Source: a virus
IMG/VR virus record: IMGVR_UViG_3300046642_000279
Location: 1-49,166 of that record
Length of the DNA: 49,166 nucleotides
Strand: one strand, 5' to 3'
In this document: one piece after another, positions 42,108 through 48,805 of the stretch
How positions within the stretch are numbered: the stretch's first letter is position 1
How the letters are laid out: each line of letters starts with the position of its first letter
Made by a program: the position numbers and the translations under genes
Notes under the pieces: generated by a model
Seen by the model: only the letters and a program-made list of their open reading frames with translations
What the model was told of the DNA's origin: nothing
Databases searched by the model: none

Positions 42108-42880
42108 CAGATCACCTGGATGGCGCGGAAGTCAGAGGCGTAGCCGCCGAACAGGAAGCTCTCCGGAATCCAGACGTGCCCGGCGTCCATGACGTTCGGT
42201 CCCCAGGAGTTGCGCACCTCCAGGTAGCCGGGTTTCCATCCGATGATGCACATCTCGTGCCCACCCAGCCAGCCTTCGCCGGTCTGATAGTCGGGCATGA
42301 TGCCGGTCCGCATGCAGGCTTCGCCCTCAAACGACTGAGGCACCGACATGCCGAACGCGACAGGCTTGTGGTCCTGCACCAGGATCTTGCACTCGACGGC
42401 AGTTGAGCGCGCGTGCGTGTAGTGCTTGATCCGGTGTGCCTCAGCGTCGGCGTAGGCATCGTCGCTCGGCTTGTCAGCGAAGGCGGTGATGTTGTACGGC
42501 CAGACTGTCTCGGGTGGAGCGCCGGTCTTGCGGAGCGAGGCGAAGCCGTCGCGGCCGTAGGCTCCGGCGTCGGTGGTGACGGACCCCTCACGCAGGCGCT
42601 CGCAGTAGTAGATGAACAGACGGCTGGGCACTCCGAAGTCGGTGCCCGCCTTCATGTTGGCGTACTGGAGCAGCGCAGCGATGGCGTTCGCTGTGCAGGA
42701 GCCGAGCTGCCCCTGGTCATACACAGGCGGCATCTCCTCGCGCAAGCTGAAGGTGTCCGGCAGCGCCACTTCCTGCTGGAGGTTCGGCGGCGTAGCGAAG
42801 GCCATCACATCGCGGGCATCAGGAAGGCTCGGCATCCATCCGTAGTTGCGGACACCCAACAGCTCAGCTGCGTAGCTCAT
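42107..42880 (-). CDS. Papain-like (C1A) cysteine protease (257 aa)
   Basis: Starting at ATG 42880 (TGATG joint) gives 257 residues. PVYDQGQLGSCTANAIAALL supplies the oxyanion Gln and catalytic Cys 62, GGHEMCIIGW the His 208, and RNSWG the Asn 224: the Q-C-H-N order of papain. There is no signal peptide or evident pro-region beyond about 45 residues. C1A proteases are unusual between terminase and portal. It may process a virion or host protein. A longer frame from 43000 overlaps the terminase and was rejected. Confidence 0.85.
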   Translation of the reverse strand: MSYAAELLGVRNYGWMPSLPDARDVMAFATPPNLQQEVALPDTFSLREEMPPVYDQGQLGSCTANAIAALLQYANMKAGTDFGVPSRLFIYYCERLREGSVTTDAGAYGRDGFASLRKTGAPPETVWPYNITAFADKPSDDAYADAEAHRIKHYTHARSTAVECKILVQDHKPVAFGMSVPQSFEGEACMRTGIMPDYQTGEGWLGGHEMCIIGWKPGYLEVRNSWGPNVMDAGHVWIPESFLFGGYASDFRAIQVI

Positions 42881-42951
42881 CAAATCAGCCCCAGTATGCG
42901 TAGGATTACAAGGATCAAGAAAATCACAATCAGGATTCCGATGAGGGTCAT
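42880..42951 (-). CDS. 23-residue membrane micropeptide
   Basis: This tiny gene starts at ATG 42951, overlapping the terminase stop by ATGA. It ends at 42880, overlapping the protease ATG by TGATG. It fills the gap between two real genes exactly. The product (begins MTLIGILIVIFLILVI) is almost wholly Ile/Leu/Val/Phe with one Arg, a single transmembrane helix. It resembles DUF3309-type peptides in composition. Its role could be holin-like or membrane-targeting, but nothing in the sequence proves it. Confidence 0.7.
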   Translation of the reverse strand: MTLIGILIVIFLILVILRILGLI

Positions 42952-44444
42952 AGGTCGGCTCCAATCGTTTCGGGTTCCCAGGTCTCCTCGACGTGCTCAT
43001 GTTCGCGCGGCTGACCTTCCCAGAAGGCCATCACCACGGCATCGCCGTCGTCGGTGCTGCGGCCAAGTCGTTTGATAATGTCTTCCTTCGACTCGACCTG
43101 GATACGACCACCACTCATCACCTTCCAGTGCGGAGCGGTCAGATCGCCGGTAAGCATGTCGTCGGGCGGCAGCGCAATCGCCTCATAGGTGCTGTCGGGG
43201 TCCAGCAGCTCGCGTAGGTTCCACCACGACGCTGCGCGGCAGTTGACAAAGCCCAGCTCGCCTGTGGAGTCCAGCACCTCGGTGCGCTCGCTCGCGTTGA
43301 ATGGCTCGCAGGGAAGGCCAAGCTCTAACAGCCGGTCCACCACCCCTGCGCCGATGCCGATCACATCGACAGTCGCGATGGCTGTGCGATCTGCGGTGAG
43401 TACGCCCTTGATCACCCCGGTGGTCTCCATCGTGCCCTGCCGGGTGAAGCGCCTCAACTCGGTGAGCAGGTTTCCCCGTCGCAGGGCAAGCACGGTCTTG
43501 TCCTTGCCGGATCGCGCGATGTCACAGCCGACGTTCGCTAGGGGCGCGTCGAAGTCGTCATGCTCAAGGTGCCAGCGCTCGTTGGCCGCTTCCACCCAGC
43601 TCAGCGGGATGACGGTGTCCTCCTCGCTAGAGGCGAACTCGCCCAGCACGCGGTTGATGAACACGGCGCTCTCTGTGCCCCACTGCTTGGCGCGCTGCTC
43701 AGCCCATTCCTTCGACATCCGACCAGCGGCCTGCACTTCCTCCTTCGACACCGCGCGCACTGCCCAGTCCTCAGTGCCGGGCCGTCGCTTTTGAATGTCG
43801 TAGAAGCGTCCCTGCGGCTCTCCTGGGGTGCTGCTTGCTAGGGCGAAGGCTTCCGCCCCGGTGTCTGCTCCAGCGCCGGAGAACGCGCCCTCTGAGGCGT
43901 CGAAGGTCTCCTGGCTGATAGACTTGCTCTCATCATAGATGTAGAGCAGCTGGTCAGCGTGAGCGCCCTCGATTTTGGCTGGGTCGTCTGAGGCTACGGC
44001 GAACGCCTCACCCGTACGCAGTTTGATCGCCATGTCCAGCAGCTCGTCGCCTTCACGGAACGGCCTGCGCTCCAGCGTCTCCCAGTCCAGGCGGGCCGAC
44101 CACTTTTTGATCTCAGGCCAGAGGAATTTTTCGAGCTGCCTCCACACCGATGCGGTAGTCGGCACTTTCCAATCCTCAGCCATGGCGTCGCGGGTCAAGC
44201 TGAACCACAGCACGATCCACGCTGCCGTGGTGGTCTTGCCTAGCCCGTGCGGTCCGCGTAGGGACATGCGGTGCTCAATGACGATCCGGTCTAGCACCTC
44301 GTCCTGGTACGGCGTCGGCCCTGGATCGTCGGGCTTCCAGATGAAGCAGTTATGAACAAACCCTTTCGGGTCGTCGTGGTAGAGAGCAGCCCCTCGCATC
44401 GGCGGGTCGATGATGTTGGCTGCCTCAGCGAAGGCCGTAGTCAT
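42948..44444 (-). CDS. terL: Terminase large subunit (498 aa)
   Basis: This packaging motor has an N-terminal ATPase with Walker A GPHGLGKT (64-71) and Walker B LLYIYDES. The C-terminal RNase H-like nuclease has acidic residues in NVGCDIARSG (about 322), ATVDVIGIG and DDGDAVVMAF. It cuts concatemeric DNA and pumps it into the prohead. ATGA joints link it to the HTH/zinc gene before and the micropeptide after. Confidence 0.92.
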   Translation of the reverse strand: MTTAFAEAANIIDPPMRGAALYHDDPKGFVHNCFIWKPDDPGPTPYQDEVLDRIVIEHRMSLRGPHGLGKTTTAAWIVLWFSLTRDAMAEDWKVPTTASVWRQLEKFLWPEIKKWSARLDWETLERRPFREGDELLDMAIKLRTGEAFAVASDDPAKIEGAHADQLLYIYDESKSISQETFDASEGAFSGAGADTGAEAFALASSTPGEPQGRFYDIQKRRPGTEDWAVRAVSKEEVQAAGRMSKEWAEQRAKQWGTESAVFINRVLGEFASSEEDTVIPLSWVEAANERWHLEHDDFDAPLANVGCDIARSGKDKTVLALRRGNLLTELRRFTRQGTMETTGVIKGVLTADRTAIATVDVIGIGAGVVDRLLELGLPCEPFNASERTEVLDSTGELGFVNCRAASWWNLRELLDPDSTYEAIALPPDDMLTGDLTAPHWKVMSGGRIQVESKEDIIKRLGRSTDDGDAVVMAFWEGQPREHEHVEETWEPETIGADL

Positions 44445-44806
44445 ATGGACACCGCGCCTCGACCCGACTGCGGGATGCGCCGCCCTGCTCGCTCGACTGC
44501 GATCCGTAGCCGCTGCATGCGCGGTGTGTTAATGTGCTCCGGTGGTGGTGGCACGACGGCGACGCCCTTGAGCTCTTCGCAGAAGCCACAGTGGCTGCCC
44601 CTCAAGATGTTCACATCGCAGGTCTTACAGCGACGCTGGTACGTACGCGAGCCTTGCTTCCGAGCTTGGGCTGTCGGGTTGAGCCACCACCAGATCGCCG
44701 CGCTCGACACACCGTACAGCTCACCAATCTCCTCAAGGGTCTTTCCTTCTCGACGCATACGTTCCGCAGCCGCGACGCTCTCGGCCGACTTGGCGTGCAT
44801 CGTCAC
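44441..44806 (-). CDS. HTH and zinc-finger protein next to terminase (121 aa)
   Basis: A helix-turn-helix (AAERMRREGKTLEEIGELYG then VSSAAIWWWL) is followed by a CKTC...CGFC zinc site and a basic C-terminus. The GTG at 44806 is in a GTGA joint; ATG 44800 is another start. Position directly before the large terminase suits a small terminase or a packaging-site recogniser. A stronger small-terminase candidate lies at 45348-45995, so it may be an accessory regulator. Confidence 0.7.
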   Translation of the reverse strand: MTMHAKSAESVAAAERMRREGKTLEEIGELYGVSSAAIWWWLNPTAQARKQGSRTYQRRCKTCDVNILRGSHCGFCEELKGVAVVPPPPEHINTPRMQRLRIAVERAGRRIPQSGRGAVSI

Positions 44807-44970
44807 TCGGCTGCCCTCCACTCCGGGTCGGCGTCGGTCAGCGGGATCTTGCGGTTCTCCTCATTCTGATTGCTCAGGCCGACCGCGATGCCCATCGCTC
44901 GCGTCTCGCCCCACACCTTCTCAAGCCGGTCCCACATCCGCTGACAGGGGACGCCGACTCCCTCAGGCAT
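44803..44970 (-). CDS. Small hypothetical protein (55 aa)
   Basis: This 55-residue gene is joined by GTGA to the HTH gene and overlaps the previous gene's stop by 8 bases. It has an amphipathic helix (QRMWDRLEKVWGETRAMG) and a polar C-terminal half (NQNEENRKIPLTDADPEW). Role unknown. Confidence 0.65.
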   Translation of the reverse strand: MPEGVGVPCQRMWDRLEKVWGETRAMGIAVGLSNQNEENRKIPLTDADPEWRAAE

Positions 44971-45226
44971 CGTCGGGTCGCATCCGCTCGTTGACGCCGC
45001 TCACGCGATCCTGGTGCTTGTCACGCGAGCTAGGTACATGCCACAGCCGTCCGGCCCACAGGATGCCGCCTGACTCCACCAGCTGCGTCCTACCGGGAAG
45101 TTGAGCTGGGGGAGCAGCCGCCGCAGTAGCCTGCTCAACCCCAGCCCTCTCCGGGTCCGTAGGTCGCGCCGTGCTAGGCAGGGAAGCCTCGGCAGCGTGC
45201 CTACGATCTGTGGACCCGGAGTTCAA
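44963..45226 (-). CDS. Hypothetical protein with TTG start (87 aa)
   Basis: TTG 45226 overlaps the stop of the Cys-rich gene in a TTGA joint and has a CAGGGAG ribosome site at proper distance, so the rare start is credible. The product has an Ala/Pro-rich N-terminal part and a C-terminal segment VESGGILWAGRLWHVPSSRDK. No family recognised. Confidence 0.6.
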   Translation of the reverse strand: MNSGSTDRRHAAEASLPSTARPTDPERAGVEQATAAAAPPAQLPGRTQLVESGGILWAGRLWHVPSSRDKHQDRVSGVNERMRPDDA

Positions 45227-45351
45227 GCTGATAGCTCCCTGCGGAAAGCCTGTCGCTCGCGGCGCTTCACCCTGCGACGTTCGCGCCGACCTCGGGTGTC
45301 ATGGCAGCAGGAGCAGACCTTGCGGCTCGCCTGGGTGCCCAGCATCCTCAT
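45223..45351 (-). CDS. Small basic Cys protein (42 aa)
   Basis: This 42-residue gene starts in an ATGA joint at 45348-45351. KVCSCCHDTRGRRERRRVKR shows three Cys and one His followed by a run of Arg and Lys, suggesting a zinc knuckle with a nucleic-acid-binding tail. It is coupled on both sides and may assist packaging or regulate the terminase genes. Confidence 0.6.
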   Translation of the reverse strand: MRMLGTQASRKVCSCCHDTRGRRERRRVKRRERQAFRRELSA

Positions 45352-45995
45352 GCGGCCTCCAACTCAACGAGGTGCTTGCGTACGACGCGCGGGGTCTTCG
45401 GGTCGCTCATGTCTACGCCCAGCTCCTTGAGGATCCCGGTGATCGCCTTGGCTATCAGCGCGCCCTGACTTTCAGCGAGCTTCACCCGGCGCTCTTCGAT
45501 GCCTGCCTCGATGCACGACTTGGCCACCTGCGTCAGGTGCTTGCGCTCGGCCTGGTACAGGCTCAGCATCAGGTCCGGCTTGTAGCTCGGGTGCATCCTC
45601 ACCCCAACGTCGTTGACGCCCTCGCTGCCGACCGGACCACCTAGTTCCTCAAGTTCGGCCACCTGGATGCGCAGCCAAGCCACATGACCGGCTGTGCGAT
45701 CTAGCTCTTCTTCAAGAGCAGTTTGAGGATCAGTCTGAATCGGGATGCCGTACTTCTCGACAGCGCTGGTGGCGATCAACCTTTGAAGCTCGGGCAGGTA
45801 GCTTGGTGAGGCACCACCATGGAGCTTGCAGCGCCCTACGCTGGCGTGGTCGGTACCCCAACCCGCAGGTCGCTCACAGAGCTTGCCTCGCTTACGCAGA
45901 GCAGCGTTGCACTTGCTGTCCGGTTTGACTGGTCCAACGTCTGAGGGTTGAGTTGCAACTGCCGCCTCAACCTGTGACTGTGTTTGTGCCCCCAT
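45348..45995 (-). CDS. Terminase small subunit-like protein (HGG type, 215 aa)
   Basis: The signature RGKLCERPAGWGTDH then CKLHGGASP is shared by proteins annotated as small terminase in many actinobacteriophages. The Cys/His residues suggest a zinc site. It is followed by a helical region with the stretch TAGHVAWLRIQVAELEEL and a C-terminal helical domain. ATG 45995 was chosen; earlier frame is upstream intergenic sequence. It probably recognises the packaging site and stimulates TerL. A TATGGT box lies 11 bases upstream of the start, so the mRNA may be nearly leaderless. Confidence 0.75.
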   Translation of the reverse strand: MGAQTQSQVEAAVATQPSDVGPVKPDSKCNAALRKRGKLCERPAGWGTDHASVGRCKLHGGASPSYLPELQRLIATSAVEKYGIPIQTDPQTALEEELDRTAGHVAWLRIQVAELEELGGPVGSEGVNDVGVRMHPSYKPDLMLSLYQAERKHLTQVAKSCIEAGIEERRVKLAESQGALIAKAITGILKELGVDMSDPKTPRVVRKHLVELEAA

Positions 45996-46006
45996 TCCGG
46001 GGCGAC

Positions 46007-46019
46007 ACCATAGCCGATC
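46007..46019 (-). promoter_or_regulatory. Possible promoter box upstream of small terminase
   Basis: Minus-strand GATCGGCTATGGT (46007-46019) closely resembles GATCGGCTATAGT at 18172-18184, with one difference. The TATGGT end lies 11 bases before ATG 45995, and the region between the upstream terminator and this gene is otherwise empty. No -35 is clear. Confidence 0.4.
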
Positions 46020-46090
46020 CAGGCGTGGCCCAGGCAGAGCGAGGGCACATAGCCACACATTTGCCCTGCAAACCACGTACGAACGCAAAC

Positions 46091-46110
46091 GACCCGCCAG
46101 ATGGCGGGCC
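46091..46110 (-). terminator. Probable rho-independent terminator
   Basis: CCCGCC (46093-46098) pairs with GGCGGG (46103-46108) over a tetraloop. On the minus strand it is followed by TCGTTTGCGTT. It lies 35 bases downstream of the zinc-ribbon/H1-like gene and before the terminase operon. Confidence 0.65.
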
Positions 46111-46144
46111 GCTCACGCTACGGGGTTCTAGGCTGGGAGGAGGC

Positions 46145-46594
46145 CTAGAACGGCTCGGCCGACGCTTTGGCAGCAGAGGCTGCTGCTTTGCGGCGGACTA
46201 CCCGACGTTTTTTGCCTTTGGGCTTGGTCGCCTTGGCGGCGGCAGGCTTGGCTTTCTTGACTGTGGCCTTGCCCTTCTTCGCGGCCTTCTTGGCTGCGCC
46301 CTTGCCCCGGTTGACGGCCTCGTCAAACTTCTCCTTGGTCGCCTTCCGTTTGTCCGCGCAGTCACCGCAGTAGTGACTCTTTTTGGCGTGCGCGGGCTTG
46401 GTCGCGTTCTTCGCTTTGATGACCTTCTGGTTGGGGATGTCGTTGTAGACGACGAACTGATCGGTGAGCGGCACCTTGGTGTGGCACCACTGGCACCGCT
46501 CCTGGTCACGCGTCTTCTGCCTGCGCGACCCGTCGTTGTTCCCCGCTGAGCCGAGTCCGGCTCCTGCGGCTTTCTTGGTTTTGGTTGCGGCCAT
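46145..46594 (-). CDS. Zinc-ribbon protein with histone H1-like tail (149 aa)
   Basis: The N-terminal half has CQWCH and YCGDC, two Cys pairs about 40 residues apart that form a likely zinc ribbon. The C-terminal half is Lys/Ala/Pro-rich (KKAAKKGKATVKKAKPAAAK) and ends in an Arg-rich patch, like histone H1 or mycobacterial HU tails. Such tails bind DNA without specificity. ATG 46594 lies 8 bases after AAGGAG; ATG 46600 is closer and less likely. It may compact DNA, act in transcription or alter the host nucleoid. Confidence 0.75.
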   Translation of the reverse strand: MAATKTKKAAGAGLGSAGNNDGSRRQKTRDQERCQWCHTKVPLTDQFVVYNDIPNQKVIKAKNATKPAHAKKSHYCGDCADKRKATKEKFDEAVNRGKGAAKKAAKKGKATVKKAKPAAAKATKPKGKKRRVVRRKAAASAAKASAEPF

Positions 46595-46625
46595 GATCAT
46601 GTCTCCTTCTGTTGACTGTTAGCTG

Positions 46626-46796
46626 TTATTTTGAAGGTCTAACGGTGATCCGCTTTGGGTTGGCGGCAACACTCCGCGCACCCTCAGCGACTCGCTCAGC
46701 GTCGGCTCGGCTACTCCATCCATTGCTAATGAGCCGACGCATCCTGAGTCCCGTCTTCTGGAGTTCGACAATCTCGAACGTTGGGGTTGACCTCAT
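46626..46796 (-). CDS. Small basic protein, possible leaderless gene (56 aa)
   Basis: The product contains FEIVELQKTGLRMRRLISNG followed by a helical segment with repeated Ala/Glu/Arg. The ATG at 46796 lies about 6 bases after a TATCAT box (46803-46808) and has no ribosome site, so the mRNA may be leaderless; GTG 46802 is in frame. A shared TCAACCCC motif lies inside codons 3-5. If that motif is untranslated, the start would be Met 19. Confidence 0.6.
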   Translation of the reverse strand: MRSTPTFEIVELQKTGLRMRRLISNGWSSRADAERVAEGARSVAANPKRITVRPSK

Positions 46797-46808
46797 GCCC
46801 ACATGATA
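46783..46808 (-). promoter_or_regulatory. Candidate promoter-leader module (gene 46626-46796)
   Basis: TATCAT (46803-46808, minus strand) followed 12 bases later by TCAACCCC (46783-46790). Spacing is identical to that at 18152 and 20023. Here the motif overlaps the predicted start of a coding region. It sits just after a strong terminator. Confidence 0.5.
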
Positions 46809-46832
46809 GCTGATTTGATCTCAGAAAGCAAA

Positions 46833-46871
46833 CACCCCGCCGCCTGGACCAGTCAACCAGACGACGGGGTG
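46833..46871 (-). terminator. Strong hairpin terminator
   Basis: CACCCCG (46833-46839) pairs with CGGGGTG (46865-46871), with further CCTGG/CCAG pairing inside. On the minus strand it is followed by TTTGCTTTCT. It lies in the 140-base gap after the gene at 46937-47206, and a candidate promoter begins immediately after it. Confidence 0.75.
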
Positions 46872-46936
46872 AATGTGCCTCGCTCGATGTCAACCCCTTG
46901 AGCATCGGCAAGTATGGAACGGGGAGGTTCCGCCGG

Positions 46937-47206
46937 TCATCCTAGCGGATCGGCCAGGTAACGCTTAGCCGCCGCCTCATAGCCGACGTGGAAAGCGAGG
47001 CAGACCAGGAAGGCTGCGTCTTCCATGCTCACCCCTCCCTCGTTGAGTCTGTCGTTGAGCCAGACCTGCCCAGTCTGCTTGCTGTACTCGCGGAGTTCGT
47101 CCGGGTCGATACCTCGCACCTCGCAGAACTCCAACACCGCGTTGGTGTCCGGCGAAGTCCGCGCGGCATCAGCAACAAACTGTGCGGCCTCCTCGATGAT
47201 GCCCAT
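46937..47206 (-). CDS. Hypothetical helical protein (89 aa)
   Basis: ATG 47206 is in a TAATG joint; a frame seven codons longer starts at 47227 and overlaps. The acidic protein (GIIEEAAQFVADAARTSPD...EFCEVRGIDPDELREYSKQTG) is mainly helical. It ends operon-wise at the terminator near 46850. Family not recognised. Confidence 0.65.
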   Translation of the reverse strand: MGIIEEAAQFVADAARTSPDTNAVLEFCEVRGIDPDELREYSKQTGQVWLNDRLNEGGVSMEDAAFLVCLAFHVGYEAAAKRYLADPLG

Positions 47207-47892
47207 TAGCGCAGCCCTCCGGTCCATGGCTTGATGCGCTCGCGGCTCGCACCGACTCGCTCACCGATGTCATGCTTGCCATCGTCCCAGACGTTGCGCC
47301 AACCTTTGTCGGTCTTGACATCAAGCAGCATCCAGTTCTCGACATCGGTGCGTCGGCGGTTCGCGTTGTTGGCTGAGTCCCACTTGAGCCTTGGCAGGAA
47401 CGTTGGCTCCTCGTCAGGCGCATAGTCCACGCCGACTCGACCCTCATACGCTTCGACCAGAGCTTTGGCTGTGGTCCGGTAGCTGTCGTGTCGAACGCGA
47501 ACCGTCTCACCCATCAGCTCGTTGAGCAACATCTGCTTGCGCTCCTCGGTCCGCGCATCCTTCGCGGCGCGTTCCTCGGCTTCGCGTTCCTCCAGCTCTT
47601 GCTCAGCTCGCTCTACGGCAGCAACAGCGTCTGCGTTGCATGCGTTGATCATCCGAACCAGCTCGCCAGCGAAGCCGACAACTTTGATCAGACGCTCGAT
47701 GTCCTGCAGCGGGTAGCTGGTGTTCTCGATGCTCAGCTCGGCCCACTCCATCTGGTCGTCGCCTTGCGCTGGCGATTCGACTTCGACCGCGATGCCATCC
47801 AGTTCGAACACGATGCCAGTCCGCCAGTAGCCGCGAGCCTCGCGCACCTCGATCTCGCCAAAGCGCGTGTTGAGGTTGTAGTCGGGGATCAT
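47206..47892 (-). CDS. Hypothetical coiled-coil protein (228 aa)
   Basis: A beta-rich N-terminal third (GIVFELDGIAVEVESPAQG), a strong coiled coil (ERAEQELEEREAEERAAKDA, about residues 95-125) and a C-terminal basic/aromatic part (NWMLLDVKTDKGWRNVWDDG) are visible. Its role is unknown. It is joined by ATGA to the 77-aa gene. Confidence 0.65.
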   Translation of the reverse strand: MIPDYNLNTRFGEIEVREARGYWRTGIVFELDGIAVEVESPAQGDDQMEWAELSIENTSYPLQDIERLIKVVGFAGELVRMINACNADAVAAVERAEQELEEREAEERAAKDARTEERKQMLLNELMGETVRVRHDSYRTTAKALVEAYEGRVGVDYAPDEEPTFLPRLKWDSANNANRRRTDVENWMLLDVKTDKGWRNVWDDGKHDIGERVGASRERIKPWTGGLR

Positions 47893-48122
47893 TGGAGACC
47901 CAACCCATCCGACTCAGCCATATCGTCGGCGCTCGGCACCAGCTTCACCGAACCAACGTTGGTCAGGTCGTAATACCAACCCATCTCGGTCACGGCTTCT
48001 TCATTCGCGGCCTTGATCGCCTCGGCCTTCGCCTCGTTCTCGTCACGAACTTCCGTAACGCGGATTTCAAATCCGCCACCGTACTCACGTGGGTCGCAGA
48101 TGAAAACGTCGTATGCCTTCAT
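47889..48122 (-). CDS. Small hypothetical protein (77 aa)
   Basis: This is the first gene of a short operon behind the candidate promoter at 48140-48170. The N-terminal KAYDVFICDPREYGGGFEIRV and a helix NEAKAEAIKAANEEA suggest a small alpha/beta fold. AAAAGGA precedes the ATG. Function unknown. Confidence 0.7.
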   Translation of the reverse strand: MKAYDVFICDPREYGGGFEIRVTEVRDENEAKAEAIKAANEEAVTEMGWYYDLTNVGSVKLVPSADDMAESDGLGLQ

Positions 48123-48139
48123 GGAAAATCCTTTTGGTT

Positions 48140-48170
48140 GGGGTTGACGTCAGAGAGCATAACGTATTTC
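48140..48170 (-). promoter_or_regulatory. Candidate promoter-leader with 15-bp element shared with 20043-20057
   Basis: Minus-strand GAAATACGTTATGCT (48156-48170) is identical to that at 20043-20057. TCAACCCC follows at 48140-48147, here with 8 rather than 12 bases between. It then leads to AAAAGGA and ATG 48122. The element overlaps the last codon of the RuvC-like gene. Confidence 0.6.
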
Positions 48171-48726
48171 AGATGATGAGGCCGTCCACCCTCAGACCAA
48201 AGTGGCGCCAGGCATCACGCATGTGCGTCGAGCCGACCTCCCAGAGGCCATAGCTTTTCAGCCGAGCGTCGGTCATCAGAGTCTTTGCGTGACTCGGCTG
48301 CTGCCAGCGGATCGCGTCGGTCTGGTCGTTAGCTATTTGAGTGAACTGCCTGCCGTCTTTGCCGGTGACAATCACCTTGTGCCACATCGCCACCGCTGCA
48401 GCCGCAACCCAACAGCTGGTGAGGTTGCCCGTCGCTCCACCCTCCTGCCGACGCCTCAAGATGAAGTCCTCGATGGCCACATGGATGTTCGGCAGCGGCA
48501 CGCTGTGTTCGACGTTCGCGTTGAACACAAAGTTGCGAAATATCGTGTCCAGTTGAGCTGCTTGCTCTAGCCACGGACCGGACACCTCTACTGCCTTCCT
48601 GTTGTGTAGTGTTGCGAGCGTCTCTCGGCGCGTTAGACGTAGATCGACATACCCAGCGGCTACTCCCGTCGTCCCACCGGGGTCGAGCGCTAGAACGGCG
48701 TGTGTCTTTTTCTTTGTCGCGTTCAC
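48169..48726 (-). CDS. RuvC-like Holliday junction resolvase / RNase H-fold nuclease (185 aa)
   Basis: VLALDPGGTTGVA (D15) is the first catalytic strand of RuvC-type nucleases. HVAIEDFIL (E86) gives the second acid, and a C-terminal HMRDAWRH (H168, D171) the last. Length is close to RuvC. It likely resolves branched replication or recombination DNA before packaging. The GTG start at 48726 lies right after the long hairpin at 48735-48784. Confidence 0.8.
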   Translation of the reverse strand: MNATKKKTHAVLALDPGGTTGVAAGYVDLRLTRRETLATLHNRKAVEVSGPWLEQAAQLDTIFRNFVFNANVEHSVPLPNIHVAIEDFILRRRQEGGATGNLTSCWVAAAAVAMWHKVIVTGKDGRQFTQIANDQTDAIRWQQPSHAKTLMTDARLKSYGLWEVGSTHMRDAWRHFGLRVDGLII

Positions 48727-48734
48727 TCGGAAAA

Positions 48735-48784
48735 CGTATGCCCTCCCCGCCCCTGGCCCCCGTAGGGGGCAGGGGAGGCATACG
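48735..48784. terminator. Long hairpin with CCCCC-GTA-GGGGG core
   Basis: CGTATGCC (48735-48742) pairs with GGCATACG (48777-48784). The inner CCCCC/GGGGG is around GTA (48762-48764), with CCCCTG/CAGGGG-like pairing between. On the minus strand it is followed by TTTTCC. It lies between the end of the replication operon (48806) and the RuvC-like gene, and shares its core with 20116-20128. Confidence 0.7.
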
Positions 48785-48805
48785 AAACATTCAAGATTAG
48801 GGGTT

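Noticed and set aside
42107-43000. Longer start for the papain-like protease at 43000
   Set aside because: The extra 40 residues lie over the terminase end and the micropeptide gene; the TGATG joint at 42880 is the better start.
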